This document shows, in pieces, positions 56,573-64,000 of a DNA stretch of 64,000 nt. Position 1 is the first letter of the stretch; each line of letters starts with the position of its first letter. The notes beneath the pieces are model-generated. The model had not been told where the DNA came from, did no database searches, and worked only from the letters and a program-made list of their open reading frames with translations. A program made the translations under genes and the position numbers. The stretch spans positions 3,782,001-3,846,000 of the forward strand of contig NZ_CP043929.1 of assembly GCF_008632455.1 (NCBI RefSeq), written 5' to 3'. Source of the stretch: Methylomonas rhizoryzae (GTDB taxonomy: Bacteria; Pseudomonadota; Gammaproteobacteria; Methylococcales; Methylomonadaceae).

Positions 56573-58090
56573 ATGAATACAATTGGAAGCTACAAGATAT
56601 TGCACAAACTCGGCGAAGGCGGTGTGGGCGAAGTATTCAAGGCAGTCGATTCCATGCTGGAGCGAGAAGTCGCCGTTAAAGTGTTACGAGCCGAATTGAG
56701 TCAGCGCGAAGAGGTTTTGCAACGATTTCGCAGTGAAGCTATCGCATTGGGGCGCTTGAATCACCCCAACATAGCCACCGTTTACGCCTTCGCCAGGGAC
56801 GGTGAACGTTACTATATGGCGCTGGAGTATATAAATGGCGAAAGCCTGGATCGACTGCTTTCCCGACGAAAAAAACTCCCTTGGCAGGAGGCTGTTCAAT
56901 ATGCATGTCACGTGTTGGATGGACTGGAACATGCGCATCGGCTGAATGTGATTCATCGCGACGTCAAACCCAGCAATATTTTGGTGGCCCATACCGGCAC
57001 AGTGAAAATCATGGATTTCGGCATTGCCCGGATCCTGGAAAAAACGCGGCAAACTAAGCAGGGTTATCTGGTCGGCACACTGGAATACATGTCTCCCGAA
57101 CAAATCCAAGGAAAAGAGGTGGATGCCAGAGCAGACATATACTCTTTTGGCATCGTGCTATATGAAATGATCACCGGGCGCCTGCCGTTCCAGAAAAACA
57201 CCGAATACGAATTATTGAAAGCTCAAATAGAGGAAACTCCGCAACCACCGCGCTTCTTTGCGCCGGATATTCCTCCGAATCTGGAAAACATTATTTTGCG
57301 TTCATTAGCCAAAAAGCCGGCCGATCGCTTCGACAGTGCGCTGAAATTTGTGACGGCTTTGCGGGCAATCGGCAGCGATGTGTTCACCAAATCGGATTTT
57401 CCGCCGCCAACCCGGTTGGCAACGCCGGACTTCCATTCCGGATTCAGCACATTCCCGTTCAAACGTATCGGAGTTCGCAACAGACTTGAGCGAATAAGAA
57501 CGCTATGCGCTGATTACCCTATCCCTATATTATTTTTGGCTCTGATGACATTTGGGGCTGCGAGCCTTTATTTTCTGCTGCCCCCGTCTATCCTGGAATC
57601 TGTCGACCATCAGTCAAAACGTTCGCCGCAAACCGATGCTCTACAGCCGCCTTTTAACAACATCAGTGATACGGCACCGATGATACGGACTGACAACCCT
57701 CAACCGGCCGTTAATCAACCGGCAGCCGATTTACCTGTCGCACTTCCTAAACCCATCCCGTTGCAACGCTTTGAACCGGAGCCGCTGCCTATTTCTCCGC
57801 CTTACCAACCGGTTATAAACCAGCGTGAACAGCCATCGGAATCCGAAAGCCGAAAATCCATTTCGTCCAAGCCGGACATAACATCCAAAAGACGACGAGT
57901 TAAACCCGATAAAACGGCTGAAAATAACACGACCCAAGCCGTGGATGAAGATAAAGCATATTGGGATGAAGTGAGACGAAGCACCACCGACACAAAACAC
58001 ACTAAATCATCGGCAAAATCAAAAAACGCTAACCAGGACCCGTATTGGCAAAACGCTGACCGCAAGGTTACTGAGTTTTTGAGCGAATAA
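56573..58090 (+). CDS. Membrane-anchored Hanks-type serine/threonine protein kinase
   Basis: A 505-residue protein. The kinase domain (residues 7-270) is complete: glycine loop LGEGGVGEVFKA (14-19), ATP lysine K36, helix-C glutamate E55, catalytic HRDVKPSN (H128, D130, N135), DFG (148-150) and SPEQ in the activation segment. One membrane helix lies at about 316-337 (LFLALMTFGAASLYFLLP). The extracytoplasmic tail is Pro/Ser/Lys-rich and low in complexity, with no PASTA domain. The layout matches PknB-like receptor kinases. The substrate is unknown. No phosphatase gene is nearby. Confidence 0.93.
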   Translation: MNTIGSYKILHKLGEGGVGEVFKAVDSMLEREVAVKVLRAELSQREEVLQRFRSEAIALGRLNHPNIATVYAFARDGERYYMALEYINGESLDRLLSRRKKLPWQEAVQYACHVLDGLEHAHRLNVIHRDVKPSNILVAHTGTVKIMDFGIARILEKTRQTKQGYLVGTLEYMSPEQIQGKEVDARADIYSFGIVLYEMITGRLPFQKNTEYELLKAQIEETPQPPRFFAPDIPPNLENIILRSLAKKPADRFDSALKFVTALRAIGSDVFTKSDFPPPTRLATPDFHSGFSTFPFKRIGVRNRLERIRTLCADYPIPILFLALMTFGAASLYFLLPPSILESVDHQSKRSPQTDALQPPFNNISDTAPMIRTDNPQPAVNQPAADLPVALPKPIPLQRFEPEPLPISPPYQPVINQREQPSESESRKSISSKPDITSKRRRVKPDKTAENNTTQAVDEDKAYWDEVRRSTTDTKHTKSSAKSKNANQDPYWQNADRKVTEFLSE

Positions 58091-58227
58091 TAACTTTTCG
58101 GTGCTGGTTGCTATTCGGTCATAAACTAAATTCTGCGAGAGAAATAGGAACAAATCCATCCTTGAATCGCCCCGGATTTCTTGGAGGCTCCAACCTTTGA
58201 CAGAATGGAGCAATGAAAGAGAAAACG

Positions 58228-58413
58228 TCAATCCATACATCTAATGCTAAAAACAGGCACAAACTCCATTCCCAGCTTTCCGGCTTTTTCAAGCCGATAT
58301 TGACCCTCGATTAAATTGAATCTACCCGGTGTTATTTCAGCGAGAATCATGGACTTATCAACATCGACGGCTGCCGATACACTGTGATAGTACACCTTAG
58401 CTAAAAAGCCCAT
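58228..58413 (-). pseudogene. Short ParB-N-like protein, possibly a truncated gene
   Basis: A 61-residue reading frame with a GAGG ribosome-binding site. Its core SMILAEITPGRFNLIEGQYR and LEKAGKLGMEFVPVF resembles the ParB/sulfiredoxin-like nuclease fold (usually ...IDGNHRMEKARRMG...). Related proteins are longer at both ends, and the usual DG(N/H)HR is EGQYR here. It may be a decayed remnant or a very small domain protein. The sequence after the stop codon does not clearly continue the family in any frame. Confidence 0.4.
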
Positions 58414-58444
58414 TTGCCTCAGTTTTATTCTCGCATCGCACTCC

Positions 58445-61339
58445 TCACCCCTCCTGCGCCCAATCCGCCGGACACGTGCACATCACGTTTCTATCGCCGT
58501 AAACGTTGTCGATGCGACCGACCGAGGGCCAATATTTGTCGTCGTGCTGGTGGCTGTCCGGGAAGAGCGCTTGTTGGCGCGAATACGGCAGGTTCCAGTC
58601 TTCCAGCAACAAGCGGTGGGTGTGAGGGGCGTTGTGCAGCAGGTTGTTGTCGGGTGCGGCCTGACCTTGCTCGATGTCGCCGATTTCCGCGCGAATCGCG
58701 ATCATGGCGTCGCAAAAACGGTCGATCTCGGTTTTATTTTCGCTCTCGGTCGGCTCTATCATCAGCGTGTCGGCCACCGGAAAGGCCACGGTCGGGGCGT
58801 GAAAGCCGTAGTCGATCAAGCGCTTGGCGATGTCTTCCACACTGACGTTGGCGGTTTTTTTGAAGGCGCGGCAATCGACGATGCATTCGTGCGCCACCCA
58901 GCCGGCGGGATCGGTATACAGAATCGGATAATGCGGCGCCAGCCGGCGGGCGATGTAGTTGGCGTTCAAAATCGCGGTCAAGGTAGCCCGCCGCAAGCCG
59001 GCGGCGCCCATCATGGCGATGTAAGCCCAGGAGATGGTCAAAATGCTGGCCGACCCCCAGGGCGCGGCCGAAACGGTGCCTACGGTGCCGTGCGGACCGG
59101 CCGCCGGATTGACGCCGGCGACCACCGGATGTTCCGGCAAATACGGGGCCAAATGGCTGCGCACGCCGATGGGGCCTACCCCCGGCCCGCCGCCGCCGTG
59201 CGGGATGCAAAATGTCTTGTGCAAATTCAAATGCGCCACGTCCGCCCCTATCGTGCCGGGCCGGCACAAGCCGACCAGGGCGTTGAAATTGGCGCCGTCC
59301 ATATACACTTGGCCGCCGGCCGCGTGCACCAAGTCGCAAATCTCCCGGAACGCTGCCTCATACACGCCGTGGGTGGAGGGATAGGTAATCATCAATGCAG
59401 CCACTCGTTCGCCGTGCGCGTCCAGCTTGGCGCGCAGGTCGTCCACGCTGACGTTGCCGTTGGCGTCGCAAGCGATGGGCATGACTTGCAGGCCGGCCAA
59501 GGCAGCGCTGGCCGGGTTGGTACCGTGCGCGGAAGCCGGGATCAAACACAGATCGCGTCCGCTTTGACCGTTGACCTCGTGGAATTTACGGATCACCAAT
59601 AACCCTGTGTATTCGCCTTGCGAGCCGGCGTTAGGTTGAAAGGAAAAAGCGTCGAAGCCGGTCAGGTCGCATAGCATGTCTTCCAGTTCGTTGAACAATT
59701 GCTGGTAGCCTTGGGCTTGGTATAGCGGAGCGAACGGGTGCATGGCGTTGAATTCGTAGAACGAGATGGCCTGCATTTCAGTGGCGGCGTTCAGCTTCAT
59801 GGTGCAGGAGCCAAGCGGGATCATGGCGCGGTCCAAGGCGATGTCGCGCCGCGCCAACCGGCGCATGTAGCGCATCATTTCAGTTTCGGAATGGTAACGG
59901 CTGAATACCGGGTGTTGCAGGATGGCGTCGTCGCGCAACAGATGCTCCGGCAGGCATTCCGCCAATTGCGCGTCCAGCGCGGCGATGTCCGGCAGATCGG
60001 CGGCCGGCGATACGAACAATTGCCACACCGCGCGTAACTGTTCGCGGGTGGTGGTTTCATCCAGCGAGATGCCGATGCGGTCGGCGTCTATCACCCGCAA
60101 ATTCAGACCGGCCTCCACCGCGCGGGCGGCGATGCGTTTGGCGCGATTCGGCAAATGCACGACCAGCGTGTCGAAATAGCAGCGGCTCAGCACGGTGTGG
60201 CCACTGGCCTCTATACCGGCCGCCAGAATTTGCGCGTAGCGGTGCACGCGGCCGGCGATCAGCCGCAAACCTTCGGCGCCGTGGTAAACCGCGTAAAAAC
60301 CGGCGATGACCGCCAGCAGCACTTGCGAGGTGCAGATGTTGCTGGTGGCTTTGTCGCGCCGAATGTGTTGCTCGCGGGTTTGCAGGGCCATGCGCAAAGC
60401 CGGCTGGCCGTGCACGTCTTTAGACACGCCGATGATGCGGCCGGGCACCGAGCGTTTGAATTCGTCGCGGGTAGCGAAGTAAGCGGCATGCGGGCCGCCG
60501 TATCCCATCGGCACGCCGAAGCGTTGGGCGCTGCCGACCGCGATGTCGGCGCCGAAAGCGGCCGGCGGCTTTAGCAGTACCAGACTCAACAAATCCGCGG
60601 CCACCGTGGCCAAGGCTTGTTTTTGGTGAGCGATGGCGATGGCCGCGCTCAAGTCGCGCACCTCGCCGCTGCAACCCGGATATTGCAAGATCAACGCGAA
60701 AAAATCGTAGTTTTCCAGTTGGCTGAACGGGTCGGCGACGATGACTTGATAACCCAGCGATCTGGCGCGGGTTTGCACCACGGCAATGGTCTGCGGCAAA
60801 CAATCTTGATCCACAAACACCGCGTTGGCCGGACTTTTCGCCAGCCGCCGCGCCATGGTCATCGCTTCCGCCGCGGCGGTGGCCTCGTCCAACAGCGAGG
60901 CGTTGGCCAACTCCATGCCGGTCAAATCGACGATCATTTGCTGAAAATTCAGCAAGGCTTCCAAACGGCCTTGGCTCACTTCGGCCTGATACGGGGTATA
61001 AGCGGTGTACCAGCCGGGGTTTTCCAGCACGTTGCGCTTGATGACGGCCGGCATGATGGTGTCGTAATAGCCCATGCCTATCATCGAAGTCAGCACCTGG
61101 TTGCGTTCGCGCATTTTGCGCAGATATTTGATGACGGCGCGTTCGCTGATGGTTTCGGTCAGTTTCAACGGCTCCCGGCTCAGAATGTCGGCCGGGACGA
61201 TGTGTTCGACCAAGTCCTCCAGCGACTGCAAGCCCAGCGCTGCCAACATCGCTTGGGTTTGGCCGGCGTCCGGGCCAATGTGGCGGCGGATGAAATTGCC
61301 GCGCATTTCCAATTGCGCCAAGTTCATGGGTGCAGTCAT
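58445..61339 (-). CDS. gcvP: Glycine dehydrogenase (decarboxylating), P-protein
   Basis: A 964-residue single-chain P-protein. The N-terminal half contains FIRRHIGPD and MIGMGYYDTIMPAVIKRNVL; the C-terminal half has the PLP-lysine motif NLHKTFCIPHGGGGPGVGPIG near residue 709. It decarboxylates glycine and passes the aminomethyl group to lipoyl-GcvH. The ATG is preceded by GGAGGTAAC, which overlaps the end of gcvT, so the two are probably coupled. GcvH and GcvL are not in the window. The single-chain form matches E. coli (957 residues). Confidence 0.96.
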   Translation of the reverse strand: MTAPMNLAQLEMRGNFIRRHIGPDAGQTQAMLAALGLQSLEDLVEHIVPADILSREPLKLTETISERAVIKYLRKMRERNQVLTSMIGMGYYDTIMPAVIKRNVLENPGWYTAYTPYQAEVSQGRLEALLNFQQMIVDLTGMELANASLLDEATAAAEAMTMARRLAKSPANAVFVDQDCLPQTIAVVQTRARSLGYQVIVADPFSQLENYDFFALILQYPGCSGEVRDLSAAIAIAHQKQALATVAADLLSLVLLKPPAAFGADIAVGSAQRFGVPMGYGGPHAAYFATRDEFKRSVPGRIIGVSKDVHGQPALRMALQTREQHIRRDKATSNICTSQVLLAVIAGFYAVYHGAEGLRLIAGRVHRYAQILAAGIEASGHTVLSRCYFDTLVVHLPNRAKRIAARAVEAGLNLRVIDADRIGISLDETTTREQLRAVWQLFVSPAADLPDIAALDAQLAECLPEHLLRDDAILQHPVFSRYHSETEMMRYMRRLARRDIALDRAMIPLGSCTMKLNAATEMQAISFYEFNAMHPFAPLYQAQGYQQLFNELEDMLCDLTGFDAFSFQPNAGSQGEYTGLLVIRKFHEVNGQSGRDLCLIPASAHGTNPASAALAGLQVMPIACDANGNVSVDDLRAKLDAHGERVAALMITYPSTHGVYEAAFREICDLVHAAGGQVYMDGANFNALVGLCRPGTIGADVAHLNLHKTFCIPHGGGGPGVGPIGVRSHLAPYLPEHPVVAGVNPAAGPHGTVGTVSAAPWGSASILTISWAYIAMMGAAGLRRATLTAILNANYIARRLAPHYPILYTDPAGWVAHECIVDCRAFKKTANVSVEDIAKRLIDYGFHAPTVAFPVADTLMIEPTESENKTEIDRFCDAMIAIRAEIGDIEQGQAAPDNNLLHNAPHTHRLLLEDWNLPYSRQQALFPDSHQHDDKYWPSVGRIDNVYGDRNVMCTCPADWAQEG

Positions 61340-61342
61340 GAG

Positions 61343-62419
61343 TTACCTCCGATAGCGATGCGGAACGAAAGGCAGTTTGCACACGCTGACGGCCACGCAT
61401 TGGTCGCGCACTTGCGCGGTCAGCCGGGTGCCGGGCGCAGCGAATTCGGTTTCGACTAAGGCCATCGCGATCGGCCGCGCTAAACTGGGGGAATAGCCGC
61501 CGCTGCTGACCGCGCCGATTTGTGTTTCGCCGTTAAACAGCGGCGCGCCTTCCCGCACCGGTAGTTTACCTTCTATAGACAAGCCTACTCGTCGCCGTGG
61601 CGGGCCGCGGCGCAGGTGTGCCAATATGATCTCGCTGCCGGGAAAATCTGCGCGGCCGGCCGGAAATAGCCAACTCAAACCGGCTTCGACCGGGCTGACG
61701 GTTTCGCCGAGTTCGTGGCCGTACAGGCACAAGCCCGCTTCCAAGCGCAAGGTATCGCGTGCGCCCAGGCCTATCGGCGCCACGCCGTCTTGCTGCAACA
61801 ATAAGGTTGCCAAACCTTGTGCGTCGCCGGCGGCTAGCGAGATTTCGAACCCGTCTTCGCCGGTATAGCCGCTACGGCTGATCCGGCAGGGAATGCCGGC
61901 AATTTGCGCCTGACAGCCGTGCATGAACGGTAATTGCGCGACCTCGGGCGCTAGCGTGCCGAGAATCGACGTGGCCTCCGGCCCTTGCAAAGCCAGCAAG
62001 GCCAAATCGTTTTGCTCGGAAAATTCGCAATCTTCCGGCAATGCTTGGCGCAGATAGGCATAGTCCTTGTCCTTGCAGCCGGCGTTGACCACGACGGCCA
62101 GCCCGGTTGCGACACGAGTGACGATGATGTCGTCGATGACGCCGCCTTGCGGATTTAACAGTACCGTGTATTTTTGCCGGCCCGGCGGCAAGCCGGCCAG
62201 CCCGCCGGGAGTCAGCGTTTCCAAGGCTTGCGCCGCGCGCGCGCCGACGATGCGGCATTGCCCCATATGGGAAATATCGAACAAGCCGGCCCGGCTGCGG
62301 CAGTGCAGGTGTTCGCGGATGATGCCGGCCGGGTAGTGCAACGGCATCCGGTAGCCGGCAAACTCGGTCATTTTGGCACCTAGTCGCAAGTGTAAGTCGA
62401 ACAGCGGCGTTTGTTTCAC
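61343..62419 (-). CDS. gcvT: Aminomethyltransferase, glycine cleavage T-protein
   Basis: About 358 residues. Family motifs: KQTPLFDLHLRLGAKMTEFAGYRMP (read in two parts, residues 2-13 and 14-26), GLFDISHMGQ, NPQGGVIDDIIVTR and GYTGEDGFEISL. It transfers the methylene group to tetrahydrofolate and frees ammonia. I place the start at a GTG (62419) with GGGGGT upstream. The frame extends to an ATG at 62566, but that would add 49 non-conserved residues. It sits 3 bp before gcvP; the order T-P without H between them differs from E. coli T-H-P. Confidence 0.93.
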   Translation of the reverse strand: MKQTPLFDLHLRLGAKMTEFAGYRMPLHYPAGIIREHLHCRSRAGLFDISHMGQCRIVGARAAQALETLTPGGLAGLPPGRQKYTVLLNPQGGVIDDIIVTRVATGLAVVVNAGCKDKDYAYLRQALPEDCEFSEQNDLALLALQGPEATSILGTLAPEVAQLPFMHGCQAQIAGIPCRISRSGYTGEDGFEISLAAGDAQGLATLLLQQDGVAPIGLGARDTLRLEAGLCLYGHELGETVSPVEAGLSWLFPAGRADFPGSEIILAHLRRGPPRRRVGLSIEGKLPVREGAPLFNGETQIGAVSSGGYSPSLARPIAMALVETEFAAPGTRLTAQVRDQCVAVSVCKLPFVPHRYRR

Positions 62420-62788
62420 GGCAGCACCCCCGGTTATACACACAATAATGCCTGTCGGCTGGATCGGTTCGTCGCCGACGGGGATCAAGTCCGCCTGGCG
62501 TCCGGACTGTTGAGCATTAATCATAGCCGAGTCTCTTATGCTACGTTGCCCTCCAGCCCCTGCCATTAAACTAAGACCTAAGCCCTTGCCCCCGGCTCGA
62601 AGGCCGGCGTTGCATTAGCGACCAGCCTGAAAATCAGGAAATATTCCTGTTGCCCCACCCGGTACGGATTTTTACCATGAGCGTGGCTCTCATTTCGGCC
62701 GCCCGCCGCCAGCGATCTTTAGTTGCCTCCGTATCCGATTGTGGTTGCAGCGGGTAATACGGGTGGCCGCCATTCTTAGACGACTCTC
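62420..62788. other. Divergent intergenic region upstream of gcvT
   Basis: About 370 bp. It was searched by eye for a glycine riboswitch on the gcvT strand; none with the expected conserved elements was recognised. Small inverted repeats occur (CCTGAAAATCAGG near 62628, GAGCGTGGCTC near 62681). It should hold the gcvT and pentapeptide-gene promoters. Confidence 0.45.
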
Positions 62789-63844
62789 ATGAAACTACCG
62801 TTAAAACGCAGTACTTTGTTGATTTCCTTATGCCTGGCCCCGCTAGTGGCCGACGCAGCCGGCGCCACCCGCATCAACATGGTGTTCCTAGGCGTTTGGG
62901 ACCAGCAGCAGAAATACCGCAAAGGCGACGTGGTGAGCTATAACGACACCTTGTATCAAAGCTTGAAATCCAAAAATCAGGACTTACAACCGGACCAAGT
63001 CAGCTCGCATTGGCGAAAAATCCTGGGTAGCGGCACATCCGGCGGTTCCGGCAACGCGGCGGATTGCGACAATCCGGCCAGCGGCGCAAATTTGGTCGGC
63101 TGCGATTTTTCCGGCGCCGCCGCGAAATTGCGCAGTTTGGACTTGCGAGCCGCGCGGCTGGTCAACGCCACCTTGGCCGGCGATTTGGGCGACGTCAATT
63201 TGACCGGCGCCAATTTAGTCGGCGCAAAACTCGGCAGCGGCAACGACTCCGAAGATGCGACCGGGGTATCGCTGAGTGTGAACGGCGGCGACGTCGGCGC
63301 CAGTTTCAGGGGAGCGAATCTGTCGCAATCGTCCACCGCCTTTACCACGCCGTTGCAAGCCGCGTCGGTGCATTTCGACGGCGCCGACATGACCGGGGTG
63401 TTATGGCCGTCGGCCAATCTGGAAGTGGCGTTTTTTCCGGCCGCAACACTGGTTTACGCCAATTTGATCAATGCCTCCCTCTATTTGGCGGATCTGTCGC
63501 ATGCGGATATGCGCGGCGTGGTGTTGGACAGCGCCAATTTGAATCTGGCATCGCTCTATCAAGCGAACCTGGTGCATGCGGCATTAGGGTCCGCTAATTT
63601 GGAGGGGGCCAACTTTTACCAGGCGGACGTGCGCTACGCCTATTTGGGCTCAACCAAGCTAGCCGGTGCCGACTTTAGCGGCGCGGATTTGTCGTATGCC
63701 GATTTGACCAATGCCACAGGCGGCGATTCGGTGCTTTACGACGCCAACACCCGCTTCAACAACACCATTTGCCCGGACGGTAGTAAAGTAAACGGCAATA
63801 CCATCGTTACCTGCCAGGGTCACGGCTTCGGCGCGCCGCAATGA
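62789..63844 (+). CDS. Exported pentapeptide-repeat protein with a ChtBD3-like N-terminal module
   Basis: A 351-residue protein. The signal peptide (LLISLCLAPLVADAAG) is followed at residues 33-75 by GVWDQQQKYRKGDVVSYND and LYQSLKSKNQDLQPD, which resembles the chitin-binding type 3 / CBM5-12 module. From about residue 95 to 330 run pentapeptide repeats A(D/N)Lxx (for example ADLSHADMRGVVLDSANLNL), predicted to form a right-handed quadrilateral beta-helix. Two cysteines near the end (ICPDG, TCQGHG) may form a disulfide. Pentapeptide proteins are usually cytoplasmic, so the export signal and binding module are notable. Function unknown. Confidence 0.85.
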   Translation: MKLPLKRSTLLISLCLAPLVADAAGATRINMVFLGVWDQQQKYRKGDVVSYNDTLYQSLKSKNQDLQPDQVSSHWRKILGSGTSGGSGNAADCDNPASGANLVGCDFSGAAAKLRSLDLRAARLVNATLAGDLGDVNLTGANLVGAKLGSGNDSEDATGVSLSVNGGDVGASFRGANLSQSSTAFTTPLQAASVHFDGADMTGVLWPSANLEVAFFPAATLVYANLINASLYLADLSHADMRGVVLDSANLNLASLYQANLVHAALGSANLEGANFYQADVRYAYLGSTKLAGADFSGADLSYADLTNATGGDSVLYDANTRFNNTICPDGSKVNGNTIVTCQGHGFGAPQ

Positions 63845-64000
63845 CGGTCGGAGCGCACTCATCCGCCAAACTTGCGCTTACTTGGCCGCACGCATTTTGG
63901 GCTATTAGCATTCTAGGGTTAAAAATCAGCGCGACTCATGTTTTCAGACTGCACCGTTTTGAGCAAAACACGGTTGGGATGGTAGCTGGGTGCAATAGCT

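Noticed and set aside
62420..62788. Possible glycine riboswitch upstream of gcvT
   Set aside because: I could not find the conserved aptamer elements on the gcvT strand; only short unrelated inverted repeats are present. A covariance-model scan would settle it.

Overview
The window looks like chromosomal DNA of a gammaproteobacterium. The base composition is moderately GC-rich, genes are tightly packed in operons, there is a complete System I cytochrome c maturation operon (ccmABCDEFGHI), and the rsmI/lpoA/yraN/diaA block has the enterobacterial-type order. An Lpp-like murein lipoprotein, mtgA, rdgC, and PEP-CTERM-type surface sorting tails are also present. I think a Methylomonas-like methanotroph (Methylococcales) is the most likely host. 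This is inference from the overall gene style; no methane oxidation gene lies in the window. No prophage, integrase, IS element, rRNA or CRISPR array was seen.

Layout. 1-9.6 kb (minus strand): a hydantoinase/5-oxoprolinase fusion gene cut by the window edge, preceded by nine overlapping ccm genes. 9.6-14.9 kb: a parvulin-type lipoprotein foldase, then diaA, yraN and lpoA on the minus strand, divergent from rsmI and a two-CBS-domain protein. 15.1-15.4 kb: a tRNA-Gly/tRNA-Cys operon with a near-consensus promoter and two terminator-like hairpins, one of them between the tRNAs. 15.8-23.1 kb (plus strand): a small secreted protein, an LpxH-like phosphoesterase, a deoxyinosine DNA glycosylase, mtgA, speA, a beta-hydroxyacid dehydrogenase and ugd. 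23.4-30.6 kb (minus strand): a PEP-CTERM protein, class I fumarase, a 910-residue RTX protein and a eukaryotic-type phosphoglucomutase. 30.6-33.6 kb: two L,D-transpeptidases flanking an Lpp-like lipoprotein, then rdgC. 33.6-34.5 kb: a palindrome-rich non-coding stretch. 34.5-54.7 kb (minus strand): a run of very large exported proteins. These are a VPLPA-CTERM phytase-like esterase, a 2109-residue RTX protein built of eleven near-identical modules, a small membrane protein, a 2564-residue RHS/YD-repeat protein with PKD, PASTA and NHL domains, and a 1139-residue nine-haem cytochrome c. 55.4-58.1 kb (plus strand): a lipoprotein and a membrane-anchored Hanks-type Ser/Thr kinase. 58.2-62.4 kb (minus strand): a ParB-like fragment and gcvP/gcvT. 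62.8-63.8 kb (plus strand): an exported pentapeptide-repeat protein.

How it fits together. The ccm operon makes the periplasmic haem-ligation machine that the nine-haem cytochrome needs. The lpp gene with two L,D-transpeptidase genes beside it looks like a compact module for tethering the outer membrane to peptidoglycan, and lpoA, mtgA and diaA add further envelope and cell-cycle functions. ugd and pgm supply nucleotide-sugar precursors for surface polysaccharide. The 34-55 kb block is the least ordinary part: four giant exported proteins on one strand. The RHS gene ends 23 bp before a visibly AT-rich membrane-protein gene, an arrangement that resembles a toxin-immunity pair. None of the secretion machinery these proteins need (type I ABC exporter for RTX, exosortase for PEP-CTERM) is encoded here.
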